From Eisenbergiella porci (GTDB lineage: Bacteria; Bacillota; Clostridia; Lachnospirales; Lachnospiraceae): a stretch of DNA of 64,000 bases. The position numbers were made by a program, and so were the translations under genes. How positions within the stretch are numbered: position 1 is the first letter of the stretch; each line of letters starts with the position of its first letter. The stretch spans positions 32,709 through 96,708 of the forward strand of contig NZ_VUMI01000018.1 in the NCBI RefSeq assembly GCF_009696275.1, in the 5' to 3' direction. The notes beneath the pieces were generated by a model. It saw only the letters and a program-made list of their open reading frames with translations. It ran no database searches and was not told the DNA's origin. Shown here in pieces: positions 8,379 through 17,787 of the stretch.

Positions 8379-9869
8379 ATGCTTACCAGGCTTAAAAAGC
8401 TATTTATGAAAATACCTGCTCTCAGGAGCATGAAGGTCTATATATTCTTTCTGATGCTGGTGATGGGCATCCTTCCCAGCTTCATCATGAGGGTTGGTAT
8501 CCTTCAGAGCTATGAAGAACGTGCGGTGAATCTGCGTATCTCGGATACGCAGACGCAGTTCAAGATCATTGCCAACCATCTTCTGAACAATAATTATCTG
8601 CAGGATACCTCAAATGAGGCAATTAACGCGGAGCTGGAACAGATGTCCAATCTGTACGACGGCCGCGTTATTATCATTAACGACAATTTCCGTATAGTAA
8701 AAGATACATACAGTATCAGTGAAGGCAAAACGATTATTTCCGAGGAGGTCATCCGGTGTTTCAAGGGAGAGAGTACCACCCGGTATGACAAGGAAAACGG
8801 TTATATCGAAATGACCATTCCCATCGAAGCCCCCAGCTCCGGAAAGAATCAGACAACGCAGGCGGATGCGGGGAAGAAGCCGGAGCAGAGCCAGGTAGTT
8901 GGAGTTATGCTTGCCAGTGTTTCCACGGACAGCATAGCGACGACAATGGAAATCCTGAACCGGAAGGCCCTGATTATAGAGATCGTGATGATCATCTGTA
9001 TTTTCGGTGTGGCTGTGGGATTTTCTTCCATTCTTGTCAAGCCCTTCAACCGGGTGACCCAGGCGATTACCGAGGTAAAGGACGGTTTTACGGACGAGCC
9101 CATTGCAGTTCCCGATTATATCGAAACGGAGCACATCATCGATGCCTTTAACCAGCTGCTGACGCAGATGAAGGTGATTGACGATTCCCGGCAGGAATTT
9201 GTTTCCAACGTTTCCCATGAACTGAAGACGCCGCTTACCTCCATGAAGGTTCTGGCCGATTCCCTCATGCAGCAGGAGGACGCGCCTCTGGAGCTGTATC
9301 AGGAATTCATGCAGGATATTGCCAATGAGATCGAGCGCGAAAATAAAATCATAAACGATCTTCTCTCCCTTGTAAAAATGGACAAGACGGCCGCCCAGAT
9401 GAATATCACGGCGGTGGATATCAATGAACTGATAGAATCGGTGTTAAAGCGTCTCCGCCCCATTGCCAGGCTGCGGGATGTGGAGGTGACCTTTGAAAGC
9501 ATACGCCCGGTCACCGCGGAAATTGATGAGGTGAAGATTACCCAGGTATTTACCAATCTGGTGGAAAATGCGATTAAGTACAACAAGGAGCATGGCTGGG
9601 TCAAGGTGCTGCTGGATGCGGATCATCAGTTTTTTACCGTGGAGATCTCCGATTCCGGTATCGGCATTCCGGAGGCGGACTACGATCATATATTTGAGCG
9701 TTTCTACAGAGTGGACAAATCCCACTCCCGGGAAATCGGCGGCACCGGACTGGGGCTGGCCATTACCAGAAATGCCATCCTTCTTCACCGCGGTTCGGTG
9801 AAGGTAGCCAGTACGGAGGGAGAAGGCACCAGCTTTACCGTAAAGATCCCGCTTACCTATGTAAGATGA
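8379..9869 (+). CDS. Membrane sensor histidine kinase (HAMP, HisKA, HATPase)
   Basis: Sensor kinase of the WalK/PhoR type. It has TM1 near residues 20-37, an extracytoplasmic sensor region of about 160 residues, TM2 (IIEIVMIICIFGVAVGF), HAMP, HisKA with SNVSHELKTPLTS (phosphoryl His), then N, G1 and G2 boxes as NLVENAIKYN, DSGIGIPEADYDHIFERFYR and GGTGLGLAI. An in-frame ATG exists at 8358, but GAGG with 8-base spacing supports the ATG at 8379 (496 residues). It should phosphorylate the regulator encoded just upstream. The signal sensed is unknown; the lipoprotein encoded next may modulate it. Confidence 0.93.
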   Translation: MLTRLKKLFMKIPALRSMKVYIFFLMLVMGILPSFIMRVGILQSYEERAVNLRISDTQTQFKIIANHLLNNNYLQDTSNEAINAELEQMSNLYDGRVIIINDNFRIVKDTYSISEGKTIISEEVIRCFKGESTTRYDKENGYIEMTIPIEAPSSGKNQTTQADAGKKPEQSQVVGVMLASVSTDSIATTMEILNRKALIIEIVMIICIFGVAVGFSSILVKPFNRVTQAITEVKDGFTDEPIAVPDYIETEHIIDAFNQLLTQMKVIDDSRQEFVSNVSHELKTPLTSMKVLADSLMQQEDAPLELYQEFMQDIANEIERENKIINDLLSLVKMDKTAAQMNITAVDINELIESVLKRLRPIARLRDVEVTFESIRPVTAEIDEVKITQVFTNLVENAIKYNKEHGWVKVLLDADHQFFTVEISDSGIGIPEADYDHIFERFYRVDKSHSREIGGTGLGLAITRNAILLHRGSVKVASTEGEGTSFTVKIPLTYVR

Positions 9870-10001
9870 CGTGGTTTTCTGCGGCCTTTTTACAGGGGAT
9901 TATCGTGCAGGAAAAATTGATAAGGCAGCGCAGGACTGTATCTGAGATACAGTTGGCATGTATGGAAGAACGGAAAGCCTGAACGGAGGTTCAAAAATCG
10001 A

Positions 10002-10976
10002 ATGAAGGATGCTTCGAACAGAAAAAAGGATGCTTCAAACAAAAAATCGGCATGGGCAGTCAGCATGCTGCTGCTTTTCTGCCTGGTGCTTCCGGCCTGC
10101 AGTACGGGGGCGGCGGAACCGGAAGGAACGGCCTTTGATATCTATTATCTCAACAGGGAAGAAACAAAAATAGTCAAAGAGGTTCACTATATTGATTCCG
10201 GGGAGCAGTCAGGACAGATAGCAGGACTGCTGGAAGCTATGGAAGCGGTGCCGGGGGATGTGTCCCTGAAGTCTTCCGTGGGAAACAGCTTCCAGGTGAC
10301 CGGGTTCCGGGTGGAGGAAGGCGGACAGCTGGATCTGGATGTGGATGAAAGCTACAGAAAGCTTGCGCCCACCACGGAGGTTCTGGTGAGGGCGGCGCTG
10401 GTGAGGACGCTTTCCCAGGCGGAAGGAATCAATCATGTGCTGATGACGGTGGGAGGACAGCCGCTTGCAGACAGCACGGGCACAGCAATCGGTCCCATGA
10501 CTGCCGATGCGTTCATTGACAATGCGGGAAAAGAAATCAATTCCTATGAAATGGTGAAGCTCAAGCTCTTTTTTGCCAATGAAGCCGGGGATGGCCTGGT
10601 GGAAATCGTCAAGCCTGTGGAATACAACAGCAATATTTCCATGGAAAAGCTGGTGGTGGAATATCTGGTAAAGGGTCCTGACATCGACGGCGTATATCCG
10701 GTGATTAATCCAGGTACGAAAATATTGAGCGTAACCGTCAAGGATGGTATCTGTTACGTGAATTTTGATGAAAACTTCATGACGCAGCTTTATAATGTTA
10801 CTGCGGATGTGGTGATTTATTCCATTGCCAACTCCCTGGTGGAGCTTCCCAATGTAAACAAGGTGCAGATAGCCGTAAATGGAAAGACAGACATCGTATA
10901 CAGGGAGACTTTCAATCTGTCCAATCTTTATGAAAGAAACCTGGATCTCGTAAAGACAGGAGAAAATGTGGAATGA
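10002..10976 (+). CDS. GerMN-domain lipoprotein, possible partner of the upstream kinase
   Basis: A 324-residue lipoprotein with a basic N-terminus, hydrophobic core and lipobox LPAC (Cys33). Two GerMN-like units follow, about 45-175 and 190-310, each with the FFANEAGDGLVEIVKPVEY / CYVNFDENF type pattern. GerMN domains occur in spore-germination GerM and, in actinobacteria, in LpqB, the lipoprotein encoded after the MtrA-MtrB two-component pair. The order here (OmpR regulator, HAMP kinase, GerMN lipoprotein) is the same, which suggests a cell-envelope signalling accessory role by inference. Its last codons overlap the comEC start by 4 bases (ATGA), indicating translational coupling. Confidence 0.85.
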   Translation: MKDASNRKKDASNKKSAWAVSMLLLFCLVLPACSTGAAEPEGTAFDIYYLNREETKIVKEVHYIDSGEQSGQIAGLLEAMEAVPGDVSLKSSVGNSFQVTGFRVEEGGQLDLDVDESYRKLAPTTEVLVRAALVRTLSQAEGINHVLMTVGGQPLADSTGTAIGPMTADAFIDNAGKEINSYEMVKLKLFFANEAGDGLVEIVKPVEYNSNISMEKLVVEYLVKGPDIDGVYPVINPGTKILSVTVKDGICYVNFDENFMTQLYNVTADVVIYSIANSLVELPNVNKVQIAVNGKTDIVYRETFNLSNLYERNLDLVKTGENVE

Positions 10977-13555
10977 GACGGCCCTTATGCCTGGCAATGC
11001 TGGGCTTTACGGCCGCAGTCCGGATAATGACATGGATAAAGCCGCTGCCCCAGCCCTCCCCTCCGGCGGAGGACGGGCAGACGGCTGTGGTTGCCGGGAC
11101 GGTTTCGGATATCACAAGCTATATGGACCCGGAAAACGGGCAGATGGTACATATCGTTTATCTGAAGGCTGCGGATGCGCTTCCCTTTCAGGGGGCAGAA
11201 ATGCAATCGGATCTTAATTTTAAAGATCCAGATGTTGAGTTAATAAAAACTGACAGTATATCTCTTAATACAAATCTAAACAATTTCACGGCTGCCGGTA
11301 TCAGGGCAGTAAATTTTTCAGACAGAGACTTAAAACAGAATATTACGGCGCAAAAAGAAGCGCAGAAGCAGCTGCAGGAAATAGATATGCAGGTATGGGA
11401 AAAGTCTGCTCAGGAACAGGGAATGCCGGCGCAGACACTGGAAAAGTCTGCTCAGGAACAGGAAATGCCAATGCGGTCACAGGGCGGTACCGGTGTGATG
11501 TGCAGGCTGCAGGAGGGGGAAGTGCGCCTGCCGGAGATCGGCAGCAGGGCCTGCTATCGGGGAAAGGCGCGCCATTTTAAAACAGCGACAAACCCCGGTG
11601 AGTTTGATGCCAGGGCATATTATGCAGGGCAGGGTATTAGCATGCAGCTTTCCCAGGCTGTGCTGACGGGGAAGAGCGAGGGCTATTCCGGCTGGCGTCA
11701 TGCACTGTATCGTCTGCGTCGCCGCGCTGGGGAGGTGTTGGAAAATATTTTCCCGCAGAAGGAAGCGTCTGTACTGAAGGCCATGCTTCTGGGAGAAAAA
11801 AAGGGAATGGATTCGGAAATTAAGGCGTTGTATCAGGGGGCCGGGATTTCCCATATCCTGGCGATTTCAGGCCTGCACATATCCCTGCTTGGGATGGGGC
11901 TTTACCGTCTGCTGAGCCGCTTTTTATCACGAAAGCTGTCCGGCCTCCTTTCCTGCGGCGTACTTTTTTCCTATCTTGTCATGACCGGGTTTTCAGCATC
12001 CGCGGCCAGGGCGGGCATTATGTTTTTACTCTATATGACCGCCAAAATTGTGGGAAGGACCTATGATATGCCCACCGCGCTTTCCACGGCGGCGGCCCTG
12101 CTCCTGCTTGAAAACCCTGCCTGGCTTCAGGACGGCGGTTTTCAGCTGTCCTTTGCTGCGGCGGCCGGGGCAGCAGTCACCATTCCTGCCTTTGAACGGA
12201 TGGGCAGTGATGCTGTAAAGCTTTTCGGAAAAGACAAAGGAAAGAAAAATTATATAAAAATGTATGGGGAAAAACAGAAGCATCCCGTCATGCAGAGGCT
12301 GCTTCAGGGATTCCGTTCCAGCTTCTGCATCAGCCTTACCACCCTGCCGGTGCTGCTTTCTGTGTTTTATGAATGGAACCTTCTGTCCATCCTGCTGAAT
12401 GTGCTTGTAATCCCGCTGATGGGGATTCTCATGGGAGGAACGGTGCTTCTTGTACTGGCCGGAAGCGTTGTTGGGGGCATAGGAGAGCCGGTTTTTGTTT
12501 TCCTTCGTATGCTGGCGCTTCCGGTGAAAGGAATCCTTATTTTTTATGAAAAGCTGTGTCTGCTTTCCGAAGGTCTGCCTGGGATCTGGCATGCGGGAAA
12601 GCCGGAGCTGTGGCAGCTTCTTGTCTTTGCTGCAGGTCTTGGGCTTCTTCTGCTTCTGACGGAGAAAATCCCCAGGCCGGCAGGCGTGCCTGCCGCAGCG
12701 CTGCTGTGTCTTGTTTTTGCATTAAAACCTCAGGACGGTATGCAGATGACCATGCTGGATGTGGGGCAGGGAGATTGTATTTATATCAGAACGGAGAGCG
12801 GTAAGCATTATCTGTATGATGCGGGCAGCTCCTCGCAGAAGGATACCGGAACCTGGCAGGTGATCCCATTTTTGAAATATCAGGGTGTGGGCAGGCTGGA
12901 GGCGGTATTCGTAAGCCATTGGGATGCGGATCATATCAATGGGCTGGAGGCAGTTTTTGAATGGGCGGAAAAGAGCGGCGTTTCCATCGGCGGCCTGGTG
13001 CTGCCGCAGGCCCATGTCGTTCAGGATGAGCCGTCCCGGCTTGTGGAAATGGCCGGAAGCTATCACATTCCGGTGTACCGTATGGAGGCCGGGGATCTTT
13101 TAAAGGATGGGAAAACGGAATTCCTGTGTCTGCATCCGGATGGAAGGGACAGCTTTACGGACCGGAATACAGCCTCTCTGGTTGTGCAACTTACTTTGCG
13201 GGGGGAGAACGGGGATAAGGATTTTTCCATCCTGCTCACCGGAGATGTGGACGCGGAGGGGGAACAAAAAATTCTTGCCTCTTCCCCCGGACTTCTGCAA
13301 AGCTGCGATATTTTAAAGACCGCACATCATGGTTCTGAAACCTCGACCACCCGGGAATTCCTGGATGCCGCAGCACCGGCCTGCGCCCTTATTTCCTGCG
13401 GCAGAAATAATTCCTACGGACATCCGCATAAAGCGGTTCTTGAGCGCTTGAAAGCCGCACATATCCCGGTTTTTGTCACAAACGAATGCGGTGCGGTTAT
13501 GGTGCGCAGAAGGCAGAAAAAAATTACGGTGGAGACTTTTTTGAACGTTGACTGA
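10973..13555 (+). CDS. comEC: ComEC/Rec2-family DNA uptake channel with MBL domain
   Basis: An 860-residue ComEC: N-terminal OB-like region, a Competence channel domain (about 235-520, many membrane helices, ISHILAISGLHISLLGMGLY), and a C-terminal metallo-beta-lactamase domain (about 580-855) with MTMLDVGQGDCIYI, SHWDADHINGL, LLTGDVD and KTAHHGSETS. ComEC forms the membrane channel for transforming DNA and its MBL domain is proposed to degrade one strand. Odd: residues about 80-165, within the OB-like region, hold a hydrophilic, AT-richer insert ending in two copies of a 14-residue unit with EKSAQEQ, encoded by a 42-base direct repeat (11398-11420 and 11440-11462). The start overlaps the GerMN gene by 4 bases. 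Confidence 0.93.
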   Translation: MRRPLCLAMLGFTAAVRIMTWIKPLPQPSPPAEDGQTAVVAGTVSDITSYMDPENGQMVHIVYLKAADALPFQGAEMQSDLNFKDPDVELIKTDSISLNTNLNNFTAAGIRAVNFSDRDLKQNITAQKEAQKQLQEIDMQVWEKSAQEQGMPAQTLEKSAQEQEMPMRSQGGTGVMCRLQEGEVRLPEIGSRACYRGKARHFKTATNPGEFDARAYYAGQGISMQLSQAVLTGKSEGYSGWRHALYRLRRRAGEVLENIFPQKEASVLKAMLLGEKKGMDSEIKALYQGAGISHILAISGLHISLLGMGLYRLLSRFLSRKLSGLLSCGVLFSYLVMTGFSASAARAGIMFLLYMTAKIVGRTYDMPTALSTAAALLLLENPAWLQDGGFQLSFAAAAGAAVTIPAFERMGSDAVKLFGKDKGKKNYIKMYGEKQKHPVMQRLLQGFRSSFCISLTTLPVLLSVFYEWNLLSILLNVLVIPLMGILMGGTVLLVLAGSVVGGIGEPVFVFLRMLALPVKGILIFYEKLCLLSEGLPGIWHAGKPELWQLLVFAAGLGLLLLLTEKIPRPAGVPAAALLCLVFALKPQDGMQMTMLDVGQGDCIYIRTESGKHYLYDAGSSSQKDTGTWQVIPFLKYQGVGRLEAVFVSHWDADHINGLEAVFEWAEKSGVSIGGLVLPQAHVVQDEPSRLVEMAGSYHIPVYRMEAGDLLKDGKTEFLCLHPDGRDSFTDRNTASLVVQLTLRGENGDKDFSILLTGDVDAEGEQKILASSPGLLQSCDILKTAHHGSETSTTREFLDAAAPACALISCGRNNSYGHPHKAVLERLKAAHIPVFVTNECGAVMVRRRQKKITVETFLNVD

Positions 13556-13674
13556 TGGCCCGGAATATGTCATGATAATAAAAGTAAACCCCGGCAGTTC
13601 ACAACCCAAAGGAATGAAGAGAAGAAAAAGTAACAGTTCAGCTGCCTGAACCGTTGCAGGAAAGGAAACTGAGA

Positions 13675-14679
13675 ATGCAGCAGCTGTTGGAAGACATAAA
13701 GAAGAAACAGTTCAAACAGGCGTATCTGCTTTATGGGCAGGAGGCCTACCTGAAGAACCAGTACAGGGACAGGCTGAAGGAAGCGCTTGTACAGGAAGGC
13801 GATACCATGAATTTCACCGCTTTCAGAGGAAAGGATGTGAATTCCGGTGAAGTGATTGATTTGGCGGAAACCATGCCCTTCTTTGCGGACAGGCGTGTGA
13901 TTCTGATAGAGGACAGCGGCCTTTTTAAAAAGGGCGGCGAACAGCTGGCGGATTATATGAAGGAGCCTGCTCCATCCGTGTGCATCCTGTTCATAGAGTC
14001 GGAGGTTGATAAGCGCAGCCGGCTGTTTAAGGCTGTCAGGGACTGCGGCTGTGCGGTGGAATTTGCCACACAGGATGAGACTACGCTGAAGCGGTGGATT
14101 CTGGGCAGGATTAAGAAGGAGAATAAAACGATTTCTCCTGCGGGCCTGGATTTTTTCCTGCAGAAAACAGGGTCCGACATGGAAAACATCAGCAGGGAGA
14201 TGGAGAAGCTCTTCTGTTATACACTGAAAAAAGACAGCATTACCGAGGCGGATATAGAGGCGGTATGCACGCATCAGGTAACCAGCCAGATTTTTGACAT
14301 GGTCGAGGATATTGCGCTGAAGAAGCAGCGGGAGGCGTTGAAGCTGTATTATGATCTGCTGGCGCTGAAGGAACCGCCGATGCGTATCCTGTTCCTGATA
14401 GGAAGGCAGTTTAATCTGCTGCTCCAGGTAAAGGAATTGAAGGCAAAGGGCTATGACAACAGGAAAATTGGGGAAAAGACAGGGCTTCACAGCTTTATAG
14501 CGGGTAAATACGTAAGCCAGGCTTCCCGTTTTAAAAAGGAAGAGCTGCGTGAAGCGCTGGAAGCGTGCGTGGATACCGATGAGGCGGTAAAAAGCGGGCG
14601 GCTGAACGATACGATGGGTGTTGAACTGCTGATTGTAAGGTACAGCTCCGGAGTAAACAAAAACAGCAATGCAGGTTAA
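13675..14679 (+). CDS. holA: DNA polymerase III delta subunit HolA
   Basis: Clamp-loader delta subunit (334 residues) that opens the beta sliding clamp. Family features are QAYLLYGQEAYLKNQYRDRL at the N-terminus (AAA+ like fold without a working Walker A), central PSVCILFIESEVDKRSRLFK, and the C-terminal collar domain with IRGRQ-type helix FLIGRQFNLLLQVKEL. A TTG at 13654 is in frame, but AAGGA with 8-base spacing supports the ATG at 13675. It follows comEC by about 120 bases, an arrangement common in Firmicutes (comEC-holA). Confidence 0.92.
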   Translation: MQQLLEDIKKKQFKQAYLLYGQEAYLKNQYRDRLKEALVQEGDTMNFTAFRGKDVNSGEVIDLAETMPFFADRRVILIEDSGLFKKGGEQLADYMKEPAPSVCILFIESEVDKRSRLFKAVRDCGCAVEFATQDETTLKRWILGRIKKENKTISPAGLDFFLQKTGSDMENISREMEKLFCYTLKKDSITEADIEAVCTHQVTSQIFDMVEDIALKKQREALKLYYDLLALKEPPMRILFLIGRQFNLLLQVKELKAKGYDNRKIGEKTGLHSFIAGKYVSQASRFKKEELREALEACVDTDEAVKSGRLNDTMGVELLIVRYSSGVNKNSNAG

Positions 14680-14811
14680 CCGCATTGAAAATCCGTTGCC
14701 CGCGTTTTAGTAAAAGGTTTCGAATCCTGGACGGGTTTGTGTAAAGACAGCCATTATGGTTCAGGGCAGGCAGTTTTCAGACACACTACGGAATAGCAAA
14801 GGAGAAAAGGT

Positions 14812-15354
14812 ATGAGCGGTATTATTTCTGTAATCATATGGATTGTAATCATGGCGGCTGTATCCGGCGTATTGAAGGGAAAAAGTAACGGTTCGGGGAC
14901 AAAGGACCGGAATCCCTATAATAAGAACGGCGCCGCAGTACCGCCGCAGAATACCTGGAACAACGGGAATGCAATGCCGCAGAGCCGCGCGGCACAGCCG
15001 GATTATTCCGCAGGTACGGTTCCGGAAAAGCACAGGCACGGTGCAGTGAAAGGAACTCATCAAACACCGCCGGCATCAATGGCAACAGAAAAGCAGGCCA
15101 ATATGTCAACGACTGATTACCTGCGCCAGAAGGCTGTGCTGGATGAGGCGGATCACCTGCAGGATAAGCGGCAGGAGGAAATGCGGAGCAGATGGGAGAC
15201 TGGCGGTCTGCCTTCTGCACAAAGATTATATGAGGGTGACAGCGTGCCCCAGGGCATGCGGGTGATAAAATGCTCCTACTGCGGTGCGGAAAATCTGGTG
15301 CCGCAGGGAAGCAGACAGAAGTATACCTGTTATTTTTGCAGGGAAGAATTATAG
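14812..15354 (+). CDS. Small membrane-anchored zinc-ribbon protein, function unknown
   Basis: A 180-residue protein not recognised as a named family. It starts with one hydrophobic helix (about residues 4-20), followed by a low-complexity hydrophilic middle rich in Asn, Pro and Gln, and ends with a C-x2-C ... C-x2-C ribbon: KCSYCGAENLV then YTCYFCREEL. Four Cys in this spacing suggest bound zinc. A strong AAAGGAG site precedes the start. Located between holA and the yqeY-type gene; no functional inference beyond membrane attachment is justified. Confidence 0.7.
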   Translation: MSGIISVIIWIVIMAAVSGVLKGKSNGSGTKDRNPYNKNGAAVPPQNTWNNGNAMPQSRAAQPDYSAGTVPEKHRHGAVKGTHQTPPASMATEKQANMSTTDYLRQKAVLDEADHLQDKRQEEMRSRWETGGLPSAQRLYEGDSVPQGMRVIKCSYCGAENLVPQGSRQKYTCYFCREEL

Positions 15355-15490
15355 GAAAGAGGCGGGAGCCGCTGTAGGGGCGGCGGAACGGATGCTGGTT
15401 AAAAATCAATAAAGGCAAAAAGATTTTTCACCGTCCAAGCTGGGCGGATTAAATAACATGGGCGCCAAGGTGCGCAGAAGGGAGAAAATT

Positions 15491-15943
15491 ATGAGTAAAA
15501 TTGATGAAGTAAGAGCTGAAATGGTAGCTGCCATGAAGAATAAGGACAAGGAGAGGAAGGATACGCTTTCCATGCTTCTTGCGGCGCTGAAGAACAAGGC
15601 CATTGACAAAAGAGAGGATTTGACGGAAGCGGAAGAAAATGAGGTCATTAAGAAGGAAATCAAGCAGACCCAGGAAACAAAGGATCTGGCTCCCGCAGAC
15701 AGGGCGGATATTGTAGAGGAATGCGAGAAGCGCCTTGCGGTACTCAGGGAATTTGCGCCGGAGGAAATGAGTGAAGAGGCCATCCGGAAAGAAATAAATG
15801 AGGTTCTTGCCGGCCTGGGAATCGTAACGCCAACTGTGAAGGACAAAGGGAAAATTATGAAGGAGCTTATGCCAAGAGTCAAGGGAAAGGCGGACGGCGC
15901 CCTTGTCAACAGGCTTGTGGGAGAAGCTCTTGTCCAGCCGTAA
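15491..15943 (+). CDS. GatB/YqeY domain protein
   Basis: A 150-residue stand-alone YqeY protein, similar to the tail domain of GatB of the Glu-tRNA amidotransferase. Seen: LDEVRAEMVAAMKNKDKERKDTLSMLLAALKN at its start in shorter pieces, ERRLAVLREFAPEEMSEEAI-like centre and the C-terminal GKADGALVNRLV segment. An upstream in-frame start at 15458 lacks a good ribosome binding site, while GGGAG precedes the ATG at 15491. Function of the free domain is unsettled; tRNA-related activity is presumed. rpsU, its usual neighbour, is not here. Confidence 0.88.
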   Translation: MSKIDEVRAEMVAAMKNKDKERKDTLSMLLAALKNKAIDKREDLTEAEENEVIKKEIKQTQETKDLAPADRADIVEECEKRLAVLREFAPEEMSEEAIRKEINEVLAGLGIVTPTVKDKGKIMKELMPRVKGKADGALVNRLVGEALVQP

Positions 15944-16037
15944 TATCCGGCTGGCTTCATACCTGCCAGATATGGTTATCCAACCGATGTTTAATAAAAT
16001 AACGGCAACTAAAATGCTGCCGGACAGCTGTAAATAA

Positions 16038-16095
16038 ATCAAAAAATACCTCTGATGGGAAAAAAATTTCTGTCAGAGGTATTTTTTGATCTTTT
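16038..16095. terminator. Strong bidirectional intrinsic terminator after the YqeY gene
   Basis: Perfect 18-bp inverted repeat: left arm 16038-16055 with ACCTCTGA, right arm 16073-16090 with TCAGAGGT. The A-run and T-run are inside the arms, so it would work from either side. Confidence 0.9.
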
Positions 16096-16185
16096 TATAA
16101 AATACCGCCTGTACAGGAGACTGTTTGAATGAAATATAACAGGGTATTTTTAGAAGGTTTTTAGAGAAGTATATGTTACGCTTTA

Positions 16186-16332
16186 ATAACTGTTAAACAG
16201 GTTAACGCATTTAGCTGCGCAGGCCAGCATGAAGCGCTACCCGTAACATAATTGGTTCAGGAGTGCTAAAATCCATCGCCGAAGGCAATTAGGATGGATA
16301 TTGGCAGTAATTGTGAGGGAACTAAACATTAC
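16186..16332 (+). repeat. MITE-like dispersed element, copy B
   Basis: Same architecture as copy A at 25946-26076. The left terminus is ATAACTGTTAAACAG, then GCATTTAGCTGCG, GGTTCAGGAGTGCTAAAATCC, a hairpin core, and the right terminus ACTAAACATTAC. Ends are less well matched than in copy A. Flanks share only GCTTT, so a target duplication would be degraded. It is about 15 bp longer than copy A through changes in the left half. The 607-base gap 15944-16550 holds this element, the terminator before it and AT-rich sequence. Confidence 0.65.
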
Positions 16333-16550
16333 TTGCTTTTTGTAGTTAAAGCAAAGTATGACGAAATCTTATTGGATTATTTTTTTAATGCAATTTAGGA
16401 AAGATTTTTAAACTTTTTTCCTTTTCGGAGCATCTAATCTATAAACAAACATCATTATCATATAAAAAGTAAGACATAATAAAAAGAACTGATATCGGAC
16501 AGAACAGGTGCCGCAAGGGATAAAAGGTGCGCAGGATGGAGGAAGAATCT

Positions 16551-16928
16551 ATGGCAGAAAGAATTAAAAGCAGAGCGGGTTTGATAGCAGTAACCGTGGT
16601 TTTAATCGTGATTTCCGCATTTTGTATAGCAGGTACGGTGAAAGGACAGTCGAGGGATGCCTTCCGTGAGGAGGACGGATATTACAGCCGCCTTGAGGAG
16701 GACTACCTGGCTCAGGTCAGGAAGATTTTGAAAGAAGAGGGCTATGCCAATTCAGGGCTGACCCTGACCTTCAGCAGGGATGTGAGGGGAGAGAAGACCT
16801 ATCTGCTGAAAATCCATAACAGAAGATTTGAAAATCTGGATAAATCAGAGATACAGGGTATTCTGGAGCGTATAGGCAAAGTGGAATTCGGTGCGCCGGA
16901 CTGCAGGATTTATCAGGAATTTTTTTAA
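16551..16928 (+). CDS. Small single-pass membrane protein, function unknown
   Basis: About 125 residues from the ATG at 16551, which has GGAGGA 8 bases upstream; in-frame GTG 16527 and ATG 16536 are weaker choices. One membrane helix (GLIAVTVVLIVISAFCIAGTV) is followed by an outside domain with LEEDYLAQVRKILKEEGY and YLLKIHNRRFENL. No known family was recognised. The extracytoplasmic part looks folded (mixed helix and strand), like small secreted domains of sporulating clostridia, but that is only an impression. Confidence 0.65.
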   Translation: MAERIKSRAGLIAVTVVLIVISAFCIAGTVKGQSRDAFREEDGYYSRLEEDYLAQVRKILKEEGYANSGLTLTFSRDVRGEKTYLLKIHNRRFENLDKSEIQGILERIGKVEFGAPDCRIYQEFF

Positions 16929-17042
16929 CAAATCAGTCAGGGCACAGTACGGAACATAAGAGATGTGCGGACTGCGGGCATGTTTCAGTTATCTGAACTG
17001 TGACAGCTGTAATGAATTTCCTGAATCCCCGGCAATTGGGGA

Positions 17043-17071
17043 ATGACAGAACACAGGTTTTGGGGTATAAT
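17043..17071 (+). promoter_or_regulatory. Probable sigma-A promoter of the DUF1653 gene
   Basis: ATGACA at 17043-17048, a 17-base spacer and TATAAT at 17066-17071, about 100 bases before the start. Downstream, GCCGG (17086-17090) can pair with CCGGC (17106-17110) just before TTTTT (17113-17117), a weak attenuator-like hairpin in the leader. Confidence 0.6.
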
Positions 17072-17172
17072 AAAGCATAATCGGTGCCGGCCGCCGGATA
17101 AGGGACCGGCTGTTTTTAATGAATCCGTCTGTCATTAAGGGCGGAGCTGTATAAGCAGATGGGAGAAGCAAA

Positions 17173-17718
17173 ATGGACAGAATCCCCGAACCAAATGAAA
17201 TTTATCAGCATTTTAAAGGAAATCTCTATCGTATAATCACGCTTGCCACGCATTCGGAGACCGGAGAGGCTATGGTTGTGTATCAGGCCCTGTATGGTGA
17301 TTTTCAGGTATTTGTAAGACCTCTTTCCATGTTTGTCAGCGAAGTTGATCACGAAAAGTATCCTCAGGTACAGGCAAAATACCGTTTCACCCTTGTGCCC
17401 CAGATTATGGATAAGCCGTCTGGAGCGCCGGTTGGAGAAAACGGATCGCCAAAGGCATGTGGGGAGGATTCTCCTGAAGAGGCAGAAGAAGAACTTAATC
17501 TGGATCCAATGCTGGTAGAGTTCCTGGATGCTGATACCTATGAGGATAAGCTGAATATTCTGGTGGGGCTGCACAGCCGTATCACGGACGACATGCTCAA
17601 TACCATGGCGGTTTCCCTGGATCTGGAGCTGGAAGAAGGGGAACTTGAGGATCGCTACATGACGCTTAAGAACTGCATCGTTACTCTGGAAAAATATGAG
17701 TGCAACAGACTCAGATAG
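17173..17718 (+). CDS. DUF1653-domain protein
   Basis: A 181-residue protein. The first 70 residues match DUF1653, a small beta-rich domain with YQHFKGNLYRII, METGEAMVVYQALYG-like and VRPLSMF blocks. The C-terminal half is acidic and helical (LNILVGLHSRITDDMLNTMAVSLDLELE) and not assigned. The function of DUF1653 is unknown. It has its own promoter and precedes the SfsA-MutY fusion gene by about 70 bases on the same strand. Confidence 0.8.
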   Translation: MDRIPEPNEIYQHFKGNLYRIITLATHSETGEAMVVYQALYGDFQVFVRPLSMFVSEVDHEKYPQVQAKYRFTLVPQIMDKPSGAPVGENGSPKACGEDSPEEAEEELNLDPMLVEFLDADTYEDKLNILVGLHSRITDDMLNTMAVSLDLELEEGELEDRYMTLKNCIVTLEKYECNRLR

Positions 17719-17787
17719 AATTTTTTCCGGGCAAAGGCGGCAGCAGTAGAAAGAGCAGCAGTAACAGTCAGGAGATTAACTGTTTTT

